Shown here piece after piece: positions 53,805 through 62,984 of a stretch of 64,000 nt of DNA. The position numbers and the translations under genes were made by a program. The notes beneath the pieces were generated by a model, which saw only the letters and a list, made by a program, of their open reading frames with translations, had not been told where the DNA came from and ran no database searches. Position 1 is the first letter of the stretch, and each line of letters starts with the position of its first letter. The DNA is taken from contig NZ_MRZO01000001.1 of the NCBI RefSeq assembly GCF_002732165.1, forward strand, positions 248,001-312,000, read 5' to 3'. This DNA comes from Staphylococcus xylosus (GTDB taxonomy: Bacteria > Bacillota > Bacilli > Staphylococcales > Staphylococcaceae).

Positions 53805-54146
53805 AAAATATTATATTATGACTATTTATCTTAATTTTATCTAAGCACTATGATAATAGCTTAAACTCAATGTTTTGTAACATGCAATTGCTATAAATTA
53901 CAAGTATCTTGCACTGTTAGATAAGTTGTTTCATAATTATTGCAATTGAGAATTGATTAAGATTAAAATGTAAATAAGGGAATATAAATCTATATTAAGT
54001 GGTTTATAAAGTTAATATTCAAAAAGTCTTAATATCTGGAATACTTATTGGTGTAAAATCTCCAAATGCCTTGATATATAAGATTTTTTGAACTACAGTT
54101 AAAGGAAGTGCACCCTTTTAATAAATCAGAGAAGGATGAAAATTAA

Positions 54147-55133
54147 ATGAATAAAATTATATTAGCAGCAGATATTGGTGGAACAACATGTAAACTAGGA
54201 ATTTTTGATGAAAATCTTAACCGTTTATCAAAATGGTCAATCGATACAGATACTTCAGATACTACTGGATATTTATTATTAAAAAATATATATGATTCTT
54301 TTATACAGCACATAGATAAATCAGACAACACTTTTTCAGATGTTTTAGGTATTGGAATTGGTGTGCCTGGACCTGTGAATTTTGAAACGGGAGAAGTAAA
54401 CGGAGCGGTTAACTTATACTGGAAAGGCACAGTAAATGTAAGGGATATTTTCAAACAATTTGTAGATTGTCCAGTTTATGTTGATAATGATGCAAACGTG
54501 GCCGCTTTAGGTGAAAAACACAAAGGCGCAGGAAATGGTGCAGACGATGTAGTCGCTATTACACTTGGTACTGGCTTAGGCGGTGGCATTATTTCAAATG
54601 GTGAAATCGTGCACGGTCATAATGGTTCTGGAGCTGAGATTGGGCACTTCAGAGTAGATCATGATCAACGCTTCAAATGCAACTGCGGAAAATCCGGTTG
54701 TATAGAAACTGTGGCATCTGCTACGGGTGTCGTAAACTTGGTTAATTTTTATTATCCTAAATTAACATTTAAATCTTCAATTTTACAATTAATCAAAGAT
54801 AATAAAGTAAGTGCAAAAGCAGTTTTTGATGCTGCAAAAGCTGGTGACCAATTCTGTATTTTTATAACAGAACGAGTTGCTAATTATATCGCTTATTTAT
54901 GCAGTATTGTCAGCGTTACAAGTAATCCAAAATATATTGTCTTAGGCGGCGGTATGTCTACTGCAGGGCTGATACTAATTGAAAATATTAAAACAGAATA
55001 TCACAATTTAACATTTACACCTGCTCAACAAAACACTGAAATTGTTCAAGCTCAACTAGGGAACGATGCAGGTATTACGGGTGCTGCAGGGTTAATTTAT
55101 ACTTATATTATTGAAAAGGATGGTGTTAAATAA
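54147..55133 (+). CDS. glk: glucokinase (ROK family)
   Basis: The 328-residue protein has the ROK ATP motif [14 protein letters not shown], the substrate segment [12 protein letters not shown], the second phosphate loop [11 protein letters not shown] and the zinc motif [10 protein letters not shown]. It phosphorylates glucose from non-PTS sources. The ATG is 8 nt after GAAGGAT. It overlaps the next gene by 1 nt. Confidence 0.95.
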
Positions 55134-55456
55134 TGGCTATCGTAGATGTAGTTGTTATACCAGTCGGGACAGAAGGACCGAGTGTGAGTAAATATATTGC
55201 TGAAATTCAAACTAAATTAAAAGAATATAAAGCACAGGGCAAAATTGATTATCAATTAACGCCAATGAATACATTAATTGAAGGTGATTTAAAGGATTTA
55301 TTTGAAGTTGTGCAAGCAATTCATGAATTACCGTTTGATAAAGGGCTAAGTCGAGTATGTACTAATATTAGAATTGATGATCGCCGAGATAAGTCGCGTA
55401 ATATGAACGAGAAAGTGAAGGCTGTAGAAAAATATTTAAACGACGGAGGCAACTAG
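55133..55456 (+). CDS. MTH1187/YqgV family thiamine-binding-type protein
   Basis: The 107-residue protein has the DUF77 beginning VDVVVIPVGTEGPSVSKYIAEI and NTLIEGDLKDLFEVV. Homologues form small ferredoxin-like tetramers, some binding thiamine. It is coupled to glk by a 1-nt overlap and to the MBL gene 1 nt after its stop. Confidence 0.85.
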   Translation: MAIVDVVVIPVGTEGPSVSKYIAEIQTKLKEYKAQGKIDYQLTPMNTLIEGDLKDLFEVVQAIHELPFDKGLSRVCTNIRIDDRRDKSRNMNEKVKAVEKYLNDGGN

Positions 55457-55457
55457 A

Positions 55458-56081
55458 ATGAAAATTTCAAGTCTATCTTTAGGTTTAGTCGAAACAAATG
55501 TCTATTTTATAGAGAATGATACAAGCGTTATTTTAGTTGATCCTGCTAATGATAGTGATTTGATTATTAAGAAGTTAAATCAAATTAATAAAAAATTAGT
55601 AGCCGTATTACTTACTCATGGTCATTTTGACCACATTGGCGCTTTAGACGACATTATTGAGAAATACGATGTGCCAGTGTTTATGCATAAATCGGAATTT
55701 GATTTCTTAACAAATGTAAATAAAAACGGTTCAGAAAAGTTCAAACAGTATGGATTACCTAATGTTATTAGCAATGCTAAACCACAGCCATTAGAAGAAG
55801 GCGATGCAAATGTTGCAGGTTTTCATTTCAATGTATTACATACTCCTGGCCATTCGCCTGGAAGTTTAACGTTTGTCTTTAATGAATTTGCTGTTGTTGG
55901 TGACACATTATTTAAACAAGGTATAGGTCGAACAGATTTATATAAAGGTGATCATGAAACATTAGTTAATTCAATATTAGATAAATTGTTCGAATTAGAT
56001 GATGATCTACCTTTATTCCCAGGTCATGGACCATATACTACAGTGGAAGATGAACAAATGAATCCTTATTTATATGGGTAA
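55458..56081 (+). CDS. MBL-fold metal-dependent hydrolase (YqgX-like, glyoxalase II type)
   Basis: The 207-residue protein has the dinuclear metal motif THGHFDHIGA at about residues 53-62, HTPGHSPGSL, GDTLFKQGIGRTDL and FPGHGPYTT. It resembles hydroxyacylglutathione hydrolases, but the substrate in low-GC Gram-positives is uncertain (bacillithiol-linked thioesters are one suggestion). Last gene before the comG operon. Confidence 0.88.
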   Translation: MKISSLSLGLVETNVYFIENDTSVILVDPANDSDLIIKKLNQINKKLVAVLLTHGHFDHIGALDDIIEKYDVPVFMHKSEFDFLTNVNKNGSEKFKQYGLPNVISNAKPQPLEEGDANVAGFHFNVLHTPGHSPGSLTFVFNEFAVVGDTLFKQGIGRTDLYKGDHETLVNSILDKLFELDDDLPLFPGHGPYTTVEDEQMNPYLYG

Positions 56082-56127
56082 ATTTATTGTAAATAAAGTT
56101 CTATATCGATATTTACTATACAAATAT

Positions 56128-56158
56128 AAAAGTAATTTTCACACCTCTTACGTGTACA
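56128..56158 (+). promoter_or_regulatory. putative competence promoter element of the comG operon
   Basis: AAAAGTAA (56128-56135), 14 nt, then ACGTGTACA (56150-56158). Both blocks and the spacing match the comEA upstream region (12129-12159). The expected transcription start falls close to the GGAGG site, so the leader would be very short. SigH dependence is inferred from known staphylococcal competence control. Confidence 0.65.
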
Positions 56159-56178
56159 TATGTAGGAGGTGTTTTTTT
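56141..56178 (+). terminator. hairpin terminator containing the comGA ribosome binding site
   Basis: Arms 56141-56153 and 56160-56172 pair over 13 bp (two G-T pairs) and run into TTTTTTT. The 3' arm holds GGAGGTG, the comGA ribosome site, opposite CACCTC. Same architecture as the comEA hairpin at 12135-12178, with a different stem sequence. Confidence 0.78.
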
Positions 56179-56179
56179 A

Positions 56180-57154
56180 TTGAATCTATTGTTTAATAGT
56201 ATGATTGAAAAGGCAATTAGTAATGATGCATCAGATATTCATTTTATCCCCGCTGATAAAGAAGTAATGATTAAATTTAGAATACGTGATGATTTGAAGT
56301 CTATAGAAACATTGCAATTAAATACGTATTTAAAATTATTAACCTATATGAAATACCAAGCTGGATTAGATGTCTCTAAACATAATGCTGCACAGAGTGG
56401 TAGATATATTTATAAATTAAAACAAATTTACTTCCTTAGAATATCAACGCTTCCTTTATCACTAGGAAATGAAAGCTGTGTTATTAGGATTATTCCGCAA
56501 TATTTTCAAAAGCATAAAAATAATCAGAACATAACGCATTTATATAATCTAATGAATAAAAAACAAGGATTAATTTTATTAAGTGGACCTACTGGCTCTG
56601 GAAAAAGTACGTTAATGTATCACATGTTATCTTATGCTAAAGAGAACTTAAATTTAAATATAATTACAATTGAAGAACCCGTTGAACAATTAATAAATGG
56701 CATAACTCAAATATCTTTAAATGAAAAGGCAGGGATAAATTATGAAACTTCTTTTAAAGCTATTTTACGCTGCGATCCAGATATTATCTTGATCGGAGAA
56801 ATAAGAGATGCAAACGTAGCTAAACATGTCATACAAGCCAGTTTAAGTGGTCATTTAGTACTTTCGACAATTCATGCTAGTAATTGCAAAGGAGTTATTT
56901 TAAGACTGCTAGAAATGGGGATAACGGTTCAACAACTCATACAATCAATCACTAGCATATTAAATCAAAGGCTTATTACTAACGTAAAAGGTGAAAGAGA
57001 GCTTGTATATGAACAGATAACTAAAGAAGATGTTTATCACTTCTTTAAAAATAGCTATACATTACCCAAAGAATTTCATAACTTATCTTATAAACTAAAT
57101 AAAATGTCAAAAGAGGGGATGATATGTGAAACATCAATGGAACGTTATCTCTAA
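56180..57154 (+). CDS. comGA: ComGA, competence pseudopilus assembly ATPase
   Basis: The 324-residue secretion ATPase has Walker A GPTGSGKSTLMYH, the Asp box ITIEEPVEQ, Walker B DIILIGEIRD and the His box LSTIHASN. It powers assembly of the DNA-uptake pseudopilus. It starts with TTG 10 nt after GGAGG. It overlaps comGB by 29 nt, the first of a chain of overlaps through the operon. Confidence 0.95.
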   Translation: MNLLFNSMIEKAISNDASDIHFIPADKEVMIKFRIRDDLKSIETLQLNTYLKLLTYMKYQAGLDVSKHNAAQSGRYIYKLKQIYFLRISTLPLSLGNESCVIRIIPQYFQKHKNNQNITHLYNLMNKKQGLILLSGPTGSGKSTLMYHMLSYAKENLNLNIITIEEPVEQLINGITQISLNEKAGINYETSFKAILRCDPDIILIGEIRDANVAKHVIQASLSGHLVLSTIHASNCKGVILRLLEMGITVQQLIQSITSILNQRLITNVKGERELVYEQITKEDVYHFFKNSYTLPKEFHNLSYKLNKMSKEGMICETSMERYL

Positions 57155-58193
57155 ATTTTATTCTTATGCAGTATTAAGCGAAAAGGACAAAATTAGGTTA
57201 CTATCAAAGCTAAAAGACTTACTAGAACATGGTTTTACTTTAAGTGATTCATTTGATTTCTTACTTCAGCATACTAAGATTAGGTCGCTAGAAACCAAAT
57301 TATTGATTAAAGCAGAATTACAACATGGTGCATATTGTTCTCAAATTCTTAAATTACTAAAGTATCCAAAATCAATTATTATGTTAATATATTTTGCCGA
57401 GATGTTTGGTGATTTAACAGACACTTTACCTCATGCTCAAGAATATTTATTACGTAATTATAAGATTAAGAAGCGTTTATTTAAAACAATACAATATCCT
57501 TTACTTTTACTTTCTATATTTATCATTATGCTAATTATTATTAATCATACTATCATCCCAGAGTTTCAAAATTTATATCATAATATGGGAGTAGAAATAT
57601 CCTCAGTCCAGCGAGACTTATCTTTTATAATATTAAATCTGCCTTCTTTCATATGGTATTTGCTTCTTGTTATTCTATTAACCTTAGTACTATTCTGGTT
57701 ATTGTATATAAAGCTCCCGATACATTATAAACTTAAGTTAATGTTATCAATGCCTATTGTGTCAAAGTTCTTTAAGCTTTATAAAACTTTTCGCTTATCT
57801 TCTGAGTTCTCGTTATTTTATAAAAATGGCATTAGCCTTCAAAAAATAGTCGACATTTATTCTGAGCAAAAAGATGACAGTTATTTAAATTATTTAGCAA
57901 ATGCACTCTCAAGTGGTACACAAAAAGGTTTGAAATTGAGTGAAATTTTAACAAAATTATCATGTTTTGAAAGGGAATTAGTTATTTTTATAGAAGAAGG
58001 TGAGAAAAAAGGACGGCTTGAAGTTGAATTAAAATTATATAGTGAAATTATTATTGATAAAATTCAACAATCAATGCAATTCATTATCAAATTTATACAG
58101 CCATGTATATTTTTAGTAATAGCTATTATGATTGTGTCACTATATTTAGTTATCATGTTACCAATGTTTGATTTAATGCAAACAATAAAATGA
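57126..58193 (+). CDS. comGB: ComGB, pseudopilus membrane platform protein
   Basis: The 355-residue GspF-family protein has two repeated cytoplasmic domains and three membrane segments: about 118-140, 170-195 and the C-terminal PCIFLVIAIMIVSLYLVIMLP. GEKKGRLEVELKLYSEI is the family's second-domain motif. GTG start inside comGA. Confidence 0.92.
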   Translation: MKHQWNVISKFYSYAVLSEKDKIRLLSKLKDLLEHGFTLSDSFDFLLQHTKIRSLETKLLIKAELQHGAYCSQILKLLKYPKSIIMLIYFAEMFGDLTDTLPHAQEYLLRNYKIKKRLFKTIQYPLLLLSIFIIMLIIINHTIIPEFQNLYHNMGVEISSVQRDLSFIILNLPSFIWYLLLVILLTLVLFWLLYIKLPIHYKLKLMLSMPIVSKFFKLYKTFRLSSEFSLFYKNGISLQKIVDIYSEQKDDSYLNYLANALSSGTQKGLKLSEILTKLSCFERELVIFIEEGEKKGRLEVELKLYSEIIIDKIQQSMQFIIKFIQPCIFLVIAIMIVSLYLVIMLPMFDLMQTIK

Positions 58194-58212
58194 AATGAGG
58201 GTTTAATAATAT

Positions 58213-58530
58213 ATGAATAATTTTAAAAATAAGTTTAACAAAAAGGCATTTACACTCATTGAAATGCTATTGGTTTTATTAATAATAAGTTTGTTATTAA
58301 TACTAATAATACCTAATATAGCTAAACAATCCTCACACATACAAACAACTAGTTGTGAAGCGCAACTCAAAATGGTAGATAGTCAAATTGAAGCTTATAG
58401 TTTGAAGTTCAATAAGAAGCCAACTACTATGGACGAACTCGTCAACGAAGGTTATATCAAAGAGAACCAAAAACAATGTAAGTCAGGCGCCTTAATATCG
58501 ATAAATGATGGTGAAGCAGTTGCAAATTAG
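58213..58530 (+). CDS. comGC: ComGC, major competence pseudopilin
   Basis: The 105-residue prepilin has a short basic leader and the type IV cleavage/assembly motif KKAFTLIEMLLVLLIISLL, with processing expected before Phe. Two cysteines (in TTSCEAQ and KQCKSG) may form the known intramolecular disulfide. ATG start 12 nt after GAGGG. Overlaps comGD by 26 nt. Confidence 0.95.
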   Translation: MNNFKNKFNKKAFTLIEMLLVLLIISLLLILIIPNIAKQSSHIQTTSCEAQLKMVDSQIEAYSLKFNKKPTTMDELVNEGYIKENQKQCKSGALISINDGEAVAN

Positions 58531-58954
58531 TAAAGCATTTACTTATGTTGAAATGCTATTTGTATTGAGTATAATAAGTTCGCTTATTTTTTTACAAATG
58601 CAAAGATTTTCTTATATCAAAAATGACTTAACGTCACCACATTCAAAGATAAGTAACTTAATAATGCAATTTAATTACTTAAAATCAAAAGCAATCAAAG
58701 ACCAACAATCTATTACATTAATATTCAATGATTATTCTAAACAGGTCCATGTTAAAGAACAATATATGCAGAATTCTACTTTTGATTTACCACAAAACAC
58801 CTATATACATCCTCGCACAAATTTAAACTATATAAATTTCAATAAAAATGGTGATGTAAACAAATTTGGTTCGTTATATCTAAGTGTTGATCAAACTTTA
58901 TATAGAATAATATTTCATATAGAAAAAGGACGCTTAAGATATGAGAAAGTATAA
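58505..58954 (+). CDS. comGD: ComGD, minor pseudopilin
   Basis: The 149-residue protein has a prepilin motif KAFTYVEMLFVLSIISS at the N-terminus and a hydrophilic pilin-like remainder. Start within comGC (ATG 58505 or 58508). Overlaps comGE by 14 nt. Confidence 0.9.
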   Translation: MMVKQLQISKAFTYVEMLFVLSIISSLIFLQMQRFSYIKNDLTSPHSKISNLIMQFNYLKSKAIKDQQSITLIFNDYSKQVHVKEQYMQNSTFDLPQNTYIHPRTNLNYINFNKNGDVNKFGSLYLSVDQTLYRIIFHIEKGRLRYEKV

Positions 58955-59240
58955 TTTGTACGGCTCATTATTTTTAGATGCACTTTTATCTTTTTCAACA
59001 ATAACTTCAATATGTATTATATTTATCCCTCTGATGTTACAACTTTCAAAAGAAATAGAAAATAAAACAATCGAAATAGAGATGAAAAGGGTTATATTAA
59101 ACTCATTATGCCATTATGATAAACCAGCTCTGAAAAACGGATTAGATTTAGATATTTATCATTTGCAACTAAGCAATCAAAAACTTTGCATAAAAAGAAA
59201 AGGAACTAAATATGAAAAATGCTATGGTAAAAAGATTTAA
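58941..59240 (+). CDS. comGE: ComGE, minor pseudopilin
   Basis: The 99-residue protein has an N-terminal hydrophobic segment (LYGSLFLDALLSFSTITSICIIFIPL) with a degenerate prepilin motif. Assignment is mainly by position between comGD and comGF. Overlaps both neighbours. Confidence 0.82.
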   Translation: MRKYNLYGSLFLDALLSFSTITSICIIFIPLMLQLSKEIENKTIEIEMKRVILNSLCHYDKPALKNGLDLDIYHLQLSNQKLCIKRKGTKYEKCYGKKI

Positions 59241-59655
59241 AGCATTTACGTATATCGAAGTATTATTTGCACTATTTATTACTATATTAATCTTTACAAT
59301 ATTGCCTGCATTATTTAAAACAACCCACTTTATCGAAACGCGTTTAGCAACTCAATCCAATCTAGACCTAGAATTTTTTGCTGTTGATTTAACACGTGAT
59401 TTATTAGAAAAAAATTCTCGAATTATAGAAAATGGCATACGCAAGAATAAAATAGTAATAAAAAATAATGATAAAGATATTGTTTATGAATACAAAAACA
59501 ACAAGATAATCAAAAGTGTTAACGGTAATGGAAATATAACTATATTAAATAATGTGAAGTCTGTAGAATTTAATATTATAAATTATGAAACGTTGAAAGT
59601 TAATTTAAACATAATTGAAAAAGGGAACTACTATGAAAGACAATTATATATTTAA
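59212..59655 (+). CDS. comGF: ComGF, minor pseudopilin
   Basis: The 147-residue protein has the prepilin motif FKAFTYIEVLFALFITILIF, then a ComGF-like domain with LEFFAVDLTRDLL. ATG after AAGGAAC. Overlaps comGE by 29 nt and comGG by 23 nt. Confidence 0.88.
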   Translation: MKNAMVKRFKAFTYIEVLFALFITILIFTILPALFKTTHFIETRLATQSNLDLEFFAVDLTRDLLEKNSRIIENGIRKNKIVIKNNDKDIVYEYKNNKIIKSVNGNGNITILNNVKSVEFNIINYETLKVNLNIIEKGNYYERQLYI

Positions 59656-59827
59656 CAGAAAAGCATACATCTATCCTTTTGTGTTGGTGGTATTTATGCT
59701 ATATTTATCTATAATTACAATTTATGTAATTCAAATTGGTATACAATTAAAAACTTTAGATAACATAGAGAAATATTATGAAAATCAAATTAATTTATTT
59801 TTAAAAAAGGAAGATATTTTTGAATAA
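59633..59827 (+). CDS. comGG: ComGG-like small membrane protein
   Basis: The ATG at 59633 ([20 protein letters not shown]) follows AAAGGGA. The 64-residue protein has one membrane segment and a charged end. Identity as ComGG rests on position and size; it is shorter than Bacillus ComGG and has no clear prepilin cleavage motif. Overlaps aroK by 8 nt. Confidence 0.7.
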   Translation: MKDNYIFNRKAYIYPFVLVVFMLYLSIITIYVIQIGIQLKTLDNIEKYYENQINLFLKKEDIFE

Positions 59828-60335
59828 CATTAAAATGGAGCCATTGATATTAATCGGATTTATGGGAACTGGTAAGACAACATTAGGTAAATATCTTTCA
59901 AAGCATAATCAGCTATCATACGTTGACTTAGATGCGTACATTGTTGAACAAGAAAATCAATCTATCCCAGATATATTTGAACAAATAGGTGAAACGGGCT
60001 TTAGAGAATTAGAATATAAGTATCTAAAAGAATGTATAAACTATTATCATATTATTTCGACCGGTGGAGGTATCATTGAAAGCGATCAAACGTTAGACTT
60101 TTTAAAACTACAAAGGAGAGTCATATGGTTAGATTGCGACTTAAATATTGTTTACAATAGAATTAAAAATGATAGCAATAGACCTAATGCAAACAATAAA
60201 TCTCTTTTTGAATTAAAAAGCTTGTATTCCTCAAGGGTTTCAAGATATAATGAAATCGCATTCATAAAATTAAATAGCAGTAAATCTCTTCACTCATTAC
60301 AAAGTGAGATTATGGAAGAGATTGTTTGCGAATGA
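59820..60335 (+). CDS. aroK: shikimate kinase
   Basis: The 171-residue kinase has the P loop [16 protein letters not shown], the shikimate-binding [19 protein letters not shown] and the Gly triplet STGGGIIE. It starts with TTG 6 nt after AAGGAAG. It is coupled to the comG operon by overlap, so this essential step of aromatic synthesis can ride on a competence transcript; it should need another promoter when comG is silent. Confidence 0.92.
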   Translation: MNNIKMEPLILIGFMGTGKTTLGKYLSKHNQLSYVDLDAYIVEQENQSIPDIFEQIGETGFRELEYKYLKECINYYHIISTGGGIIESDQTLDFLKLQRRVIWLDCDLNIVYNRIKNDSNRPNANNKSLFELKSLYSSRVSRYNEIAFIKLNSSKSLHSLQSEIMEEIVCE

Positions 60336-60488
60336 TCAGTATTGGAGAGAATGGTTGGTTATATTATATATAACTTTAGTCCATCGCCGAAGGTGCAAGT
60401 TTAACGAAACTCTCAGGCAAAAGGATAATACTGTGACGCATTCCTGGAGAATTTAAACAGGGTAGCTTAGTCTACTCTGTTTTTTTTA
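60336..60488 (+). promoter_or_regulatory. glycine riboswitch with terminator platform, upstream of gcvT
   Basis: The aptamer core reads GGAGAG (60344-60349), ATCGCCGAAGGTGCAAG, then ACTCTCAGGCAAAAGGAT (about 60409-60425), the hallmark glycine aptamer. A second aptamer is only begun (GACGCATTCCTGGAGA), so this looks like a single aptamer with a ghost second domain. The expression platform is a terminator: ACAGGGTAG (60457-60465), a 6-nt loop, CTACTCTGT, then T8. Glycine binding should permit read-through into the cleavage genes. Confidence 0.93.
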
Positions 60489-60522
60489 ATATATTTTTAC
60501 TTAAATAATAGGAGGTTTATTC

Positions 60523-61614
60523 ATGTCCAATGAACTGAAAAAAACACCGCTTTATCAAACTTTTGTAGATAGTGGTGCTAAAATCGTAGAATTTGGTGGA
60601 TGGGCTATGCCAGTCCAATTTTCAAGTATTAAAGAAGAACATAATGCTGTTAGAACAGAAATCGGTTTGTTTGATGTAAGCCATATGGGTGAAATTCTGA
60701 TAAAAGGTAGTGAAGCTGCACAGCTAGTACAATATCTACTTTCTAACGATACTGAAAATTTGACTACAAATAAAGCTCAATATACTGCACTGTGTAATGA
60801 AAATGGCGGTATTATTGATGATTTAATCACATATAAATTAGATGAAAATCAATATTTATTAGTAGTAAATGCTGGCAATACAGATAAAGACTTTGCTTGG
60901 ATGAAAGAAAAAGCCGAAAACTTCGATGCAGAAGTAATTAATGTTTCGAATGATTATGGTCAATTAGCAATTCAAGGGCCAAATGCGCGTAACCTAGTTC
61001 AACAACATGTTGATGTAGATGTATCTTCAATGAAACCTTTCGAATTTAAGCAAAATGTAGCGTTTTTTGGGAAAAACGTAATTTTATCACAATCAGGATA
61101 TACTGGTGAAGATGGCTTTGAAATATACTGCGACGCGGATGATGCTCCTTATTTATGGAAGAAAATACTAGAGTATAACGTTGTTCCATGTGGCTTAGGA
61201 GCAAGAGATACATTGAGATTGGAAGCTGGTTTACCTCTACATGGTCAAGATTTAAGCGAAGAAATTACACCATATGAAGCTGGTATCGCATTTGCAGTCA
61301 AGCCATTAATCGAAGCCGATTTCATTGGCAAAAGTGTTCTTAAAGAACAAAAAGAACATGGTTCAAAACGTAGAACAGTTGGTTTAGAAATGATTGATAA
61401 AGGTATTCCTAGAACTGGTTATGAAGTATTGGATTTAGATGGTAATCAAATTGGAGAGATTACTTCGGGTACTCAATCACCATTAACTGGTAAATCAATT
61501 GGTTTAGCTCTAATAAATCGGGAAGCTTTTGAAATGGGCAAAGAAGTGTTAGTACAAGTAAGGAAGAGACAAGTTAAAGCAAAAATTGTTAAGAAAAATC
61601 AAATAAGCAAATAA
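60523..61614 (+). CDS. gcvT: glycine cleavage system T protein (aminomethyltransferase)
   Basis: The 363-residue protein has the folate-binding and catalytic regions [32 protein letters not shown] and [18 protein letters not shown]. It releases ammonia from the aminomethyl-lipoyl H protein to form methylene-THF. AGGAGG precedes the ATG. It is the first gene after the glycine riboswitch. Confidence 0.97.
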   Translation: MSNELKKTPLYQTFVDSGAKIVEFGGWAMPVQFSSIKEEHNAVRTEIGLFDVSHMGEILIKGSEAAQLVQYLLSNDTENLTTNKAQYTALCNENGGIIDDLITYKLDENQYLLVVNAGNTDKDFAWMKEKAENFDAEVINVSNDYGQLAIQGPNARNLVQQHVDVDVSSMKPFEFKQNVAFFGKNVILSQSGYTGEDGFEIYCDADDAPYLWKKILEYNVVPCGLGARDTLRLEAGLPLHGQDLSEEITPYEAGIAFAVKPLIEADFIGKSVLKEQKEHGSKRRTVGLEMIDKGIPRTGYEVLDLDGNQIGEITSGTQSPLTGKSIGLALINREAFEMGKEVLVQVRKRQVKAKIVKKNQISK

Positions 61615-61631
61615 TACAAAGGGGTGTTACT

Positions 61632-62984
61632 GTGAGTCATCGTTATATTCCATTAACAGAGCAAGATAAGCAGGAAATGTTAGATACTATTGGTGCAGAT
61701 TCAATTGCAGAATTATTTGGGGATGTACCCAATGACATATTATTAAATAGAGAGTTAGCTATTCCAGACGCAGAAGCTGAAACTACATTAACAAAGCGCT
61801 TAAGTAGAGTTGCTAGTAAAAATATCACTAAAGAAACGCACACTTCATTTTTAGGTGCAGGCGTATACGACCATTACGCACCAGCTGTAGTAGATGCAAT
61901 GATTTCACGTTCAGAATTCTATACTGCATACACACCTTATCAACCAGAAATTTCACAAGGTGAACTACAAGCAATTTTTGAATTCCAAACGTTAATTTGT
62001 GAATTAACTGACATGGATATTGCAAATTCATCTATGTATGATGGTATTACAAGTTTTGCTGAAGCATGTATTTTAGCTTTTAATCAAACGCGAAAAAATA
62101 AAATTGTAGTTTCTAAAGGATTACATTATCAAGCATTACAAGTTCTCAACACATATGTAAAAACACGTGAAGAATTTGAAGTCGTAGAAGTTGATTTAGA
62201 TGGTACTATTACAGATTTAGAAAAATTAGAAGCAGCTGTAGATGACGATACAGCTGCGGTAGCCGTGCAATATCCTAACTTCTATGGTTCAATTGAAGAC
62301 TTAGAGAAAATCCAATCATTTATTGAAGGTAAGAAGGCTTTATTTATTGTTTATACAAATCCACTTGCATTAGGTTTACTAACACCTCCAGGTAGTTTTG
62401 GTGCGGATATTGTAGTTGGAGATACACAACCATTTGGCATACCTGCACAATTTGGAGGGCCTCATTGTGGTTTCTTTGCTACAACTAAAAAATTAATGCG
62501 TAAAACACCTGGTCGTTTAGTAGGGCAAACTGAAGATGCAGATGGGCATCGTGGCTTTGTTCTAACCTTACAAGCTCGTGAACAACATATACGTCGCGAT
62601 AAAGCTACTTCAAATATTTGTTCAAACCAAGCATTAAATGCATTAGCTTCTTCGATCTGTATGTCAGCATTAGGAAAACAAGGTATTTATGATATTTCAG
62701 TACAAAATTTTGAAAATGCAAATTATGCAAAAGAACAATTTAAGCAAGTTGGTTTAGAAGTGTCAAATGGAACATCGTTTAATGAATTTGTAGTGAAATT
62801 CGATAAACCTGTTAAAGATATTAATGATGCTCTTATACAAGAAGGAATTATAGGAGGTTTCGATTTAAGCGAAGTATCAGAATCATTTGAAAACCATATG
62901 CTTGTTGCTGTAACGGAATTGAGAACAAAAGATGAAATTGACACATTTGTTAAGAAAGCAGGTGAATTAAATGGTAGTAAGTAA
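61632..62984 (+). CDS. gcvPA: glycine dehydrogenase (decarboxylating) subunit 1
   Basis: The 450-residue protein is the N-terminal half of the P protein as a separate subunit ([77 protein letters not shown]). It pairs with subunit 2. GTG start after AAGGGGTG. Overlaps gcvPB by 14 nt. Confidence 0.97.
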   Translation: MSHRYIPLTEQDKQEMLDTIGADSIAELFGDVPNDILLNRELAIPDAEAETTLTKRLSRVASKNITKETHTSFLGAGVYDHYAPAVVDAMISRSEFYTAYTPYQPEISQGELQAIFEFQTLICELTDMDIANSSMYDGITSFAEACILAFNQTRKNKIVVSKGLHYQALQVLNTYVKTREEFEVVEVDLDGTITDLEKLEAAVDDDTAAVAVQYPNFYGSIEDLEKIQSFIEGKKALFIVYTNPLALGLLTPPGSFGADIVVGDTQPFGIPAQFGGPHCGFFATTKKLMRKTPGRLVGQTEDADGHRGFVLTLQAREQHIRRDKATSNICSNQALNALASSICMSALGKQGIYDISVQNFENANYAKEQFKQVGLEVSNGTSFNEFVVKFDKPVKDINDALIQEGIIGGFDLSEVSESFENHMLVAVTELRTKDEIDTFVKKAGELNGSK

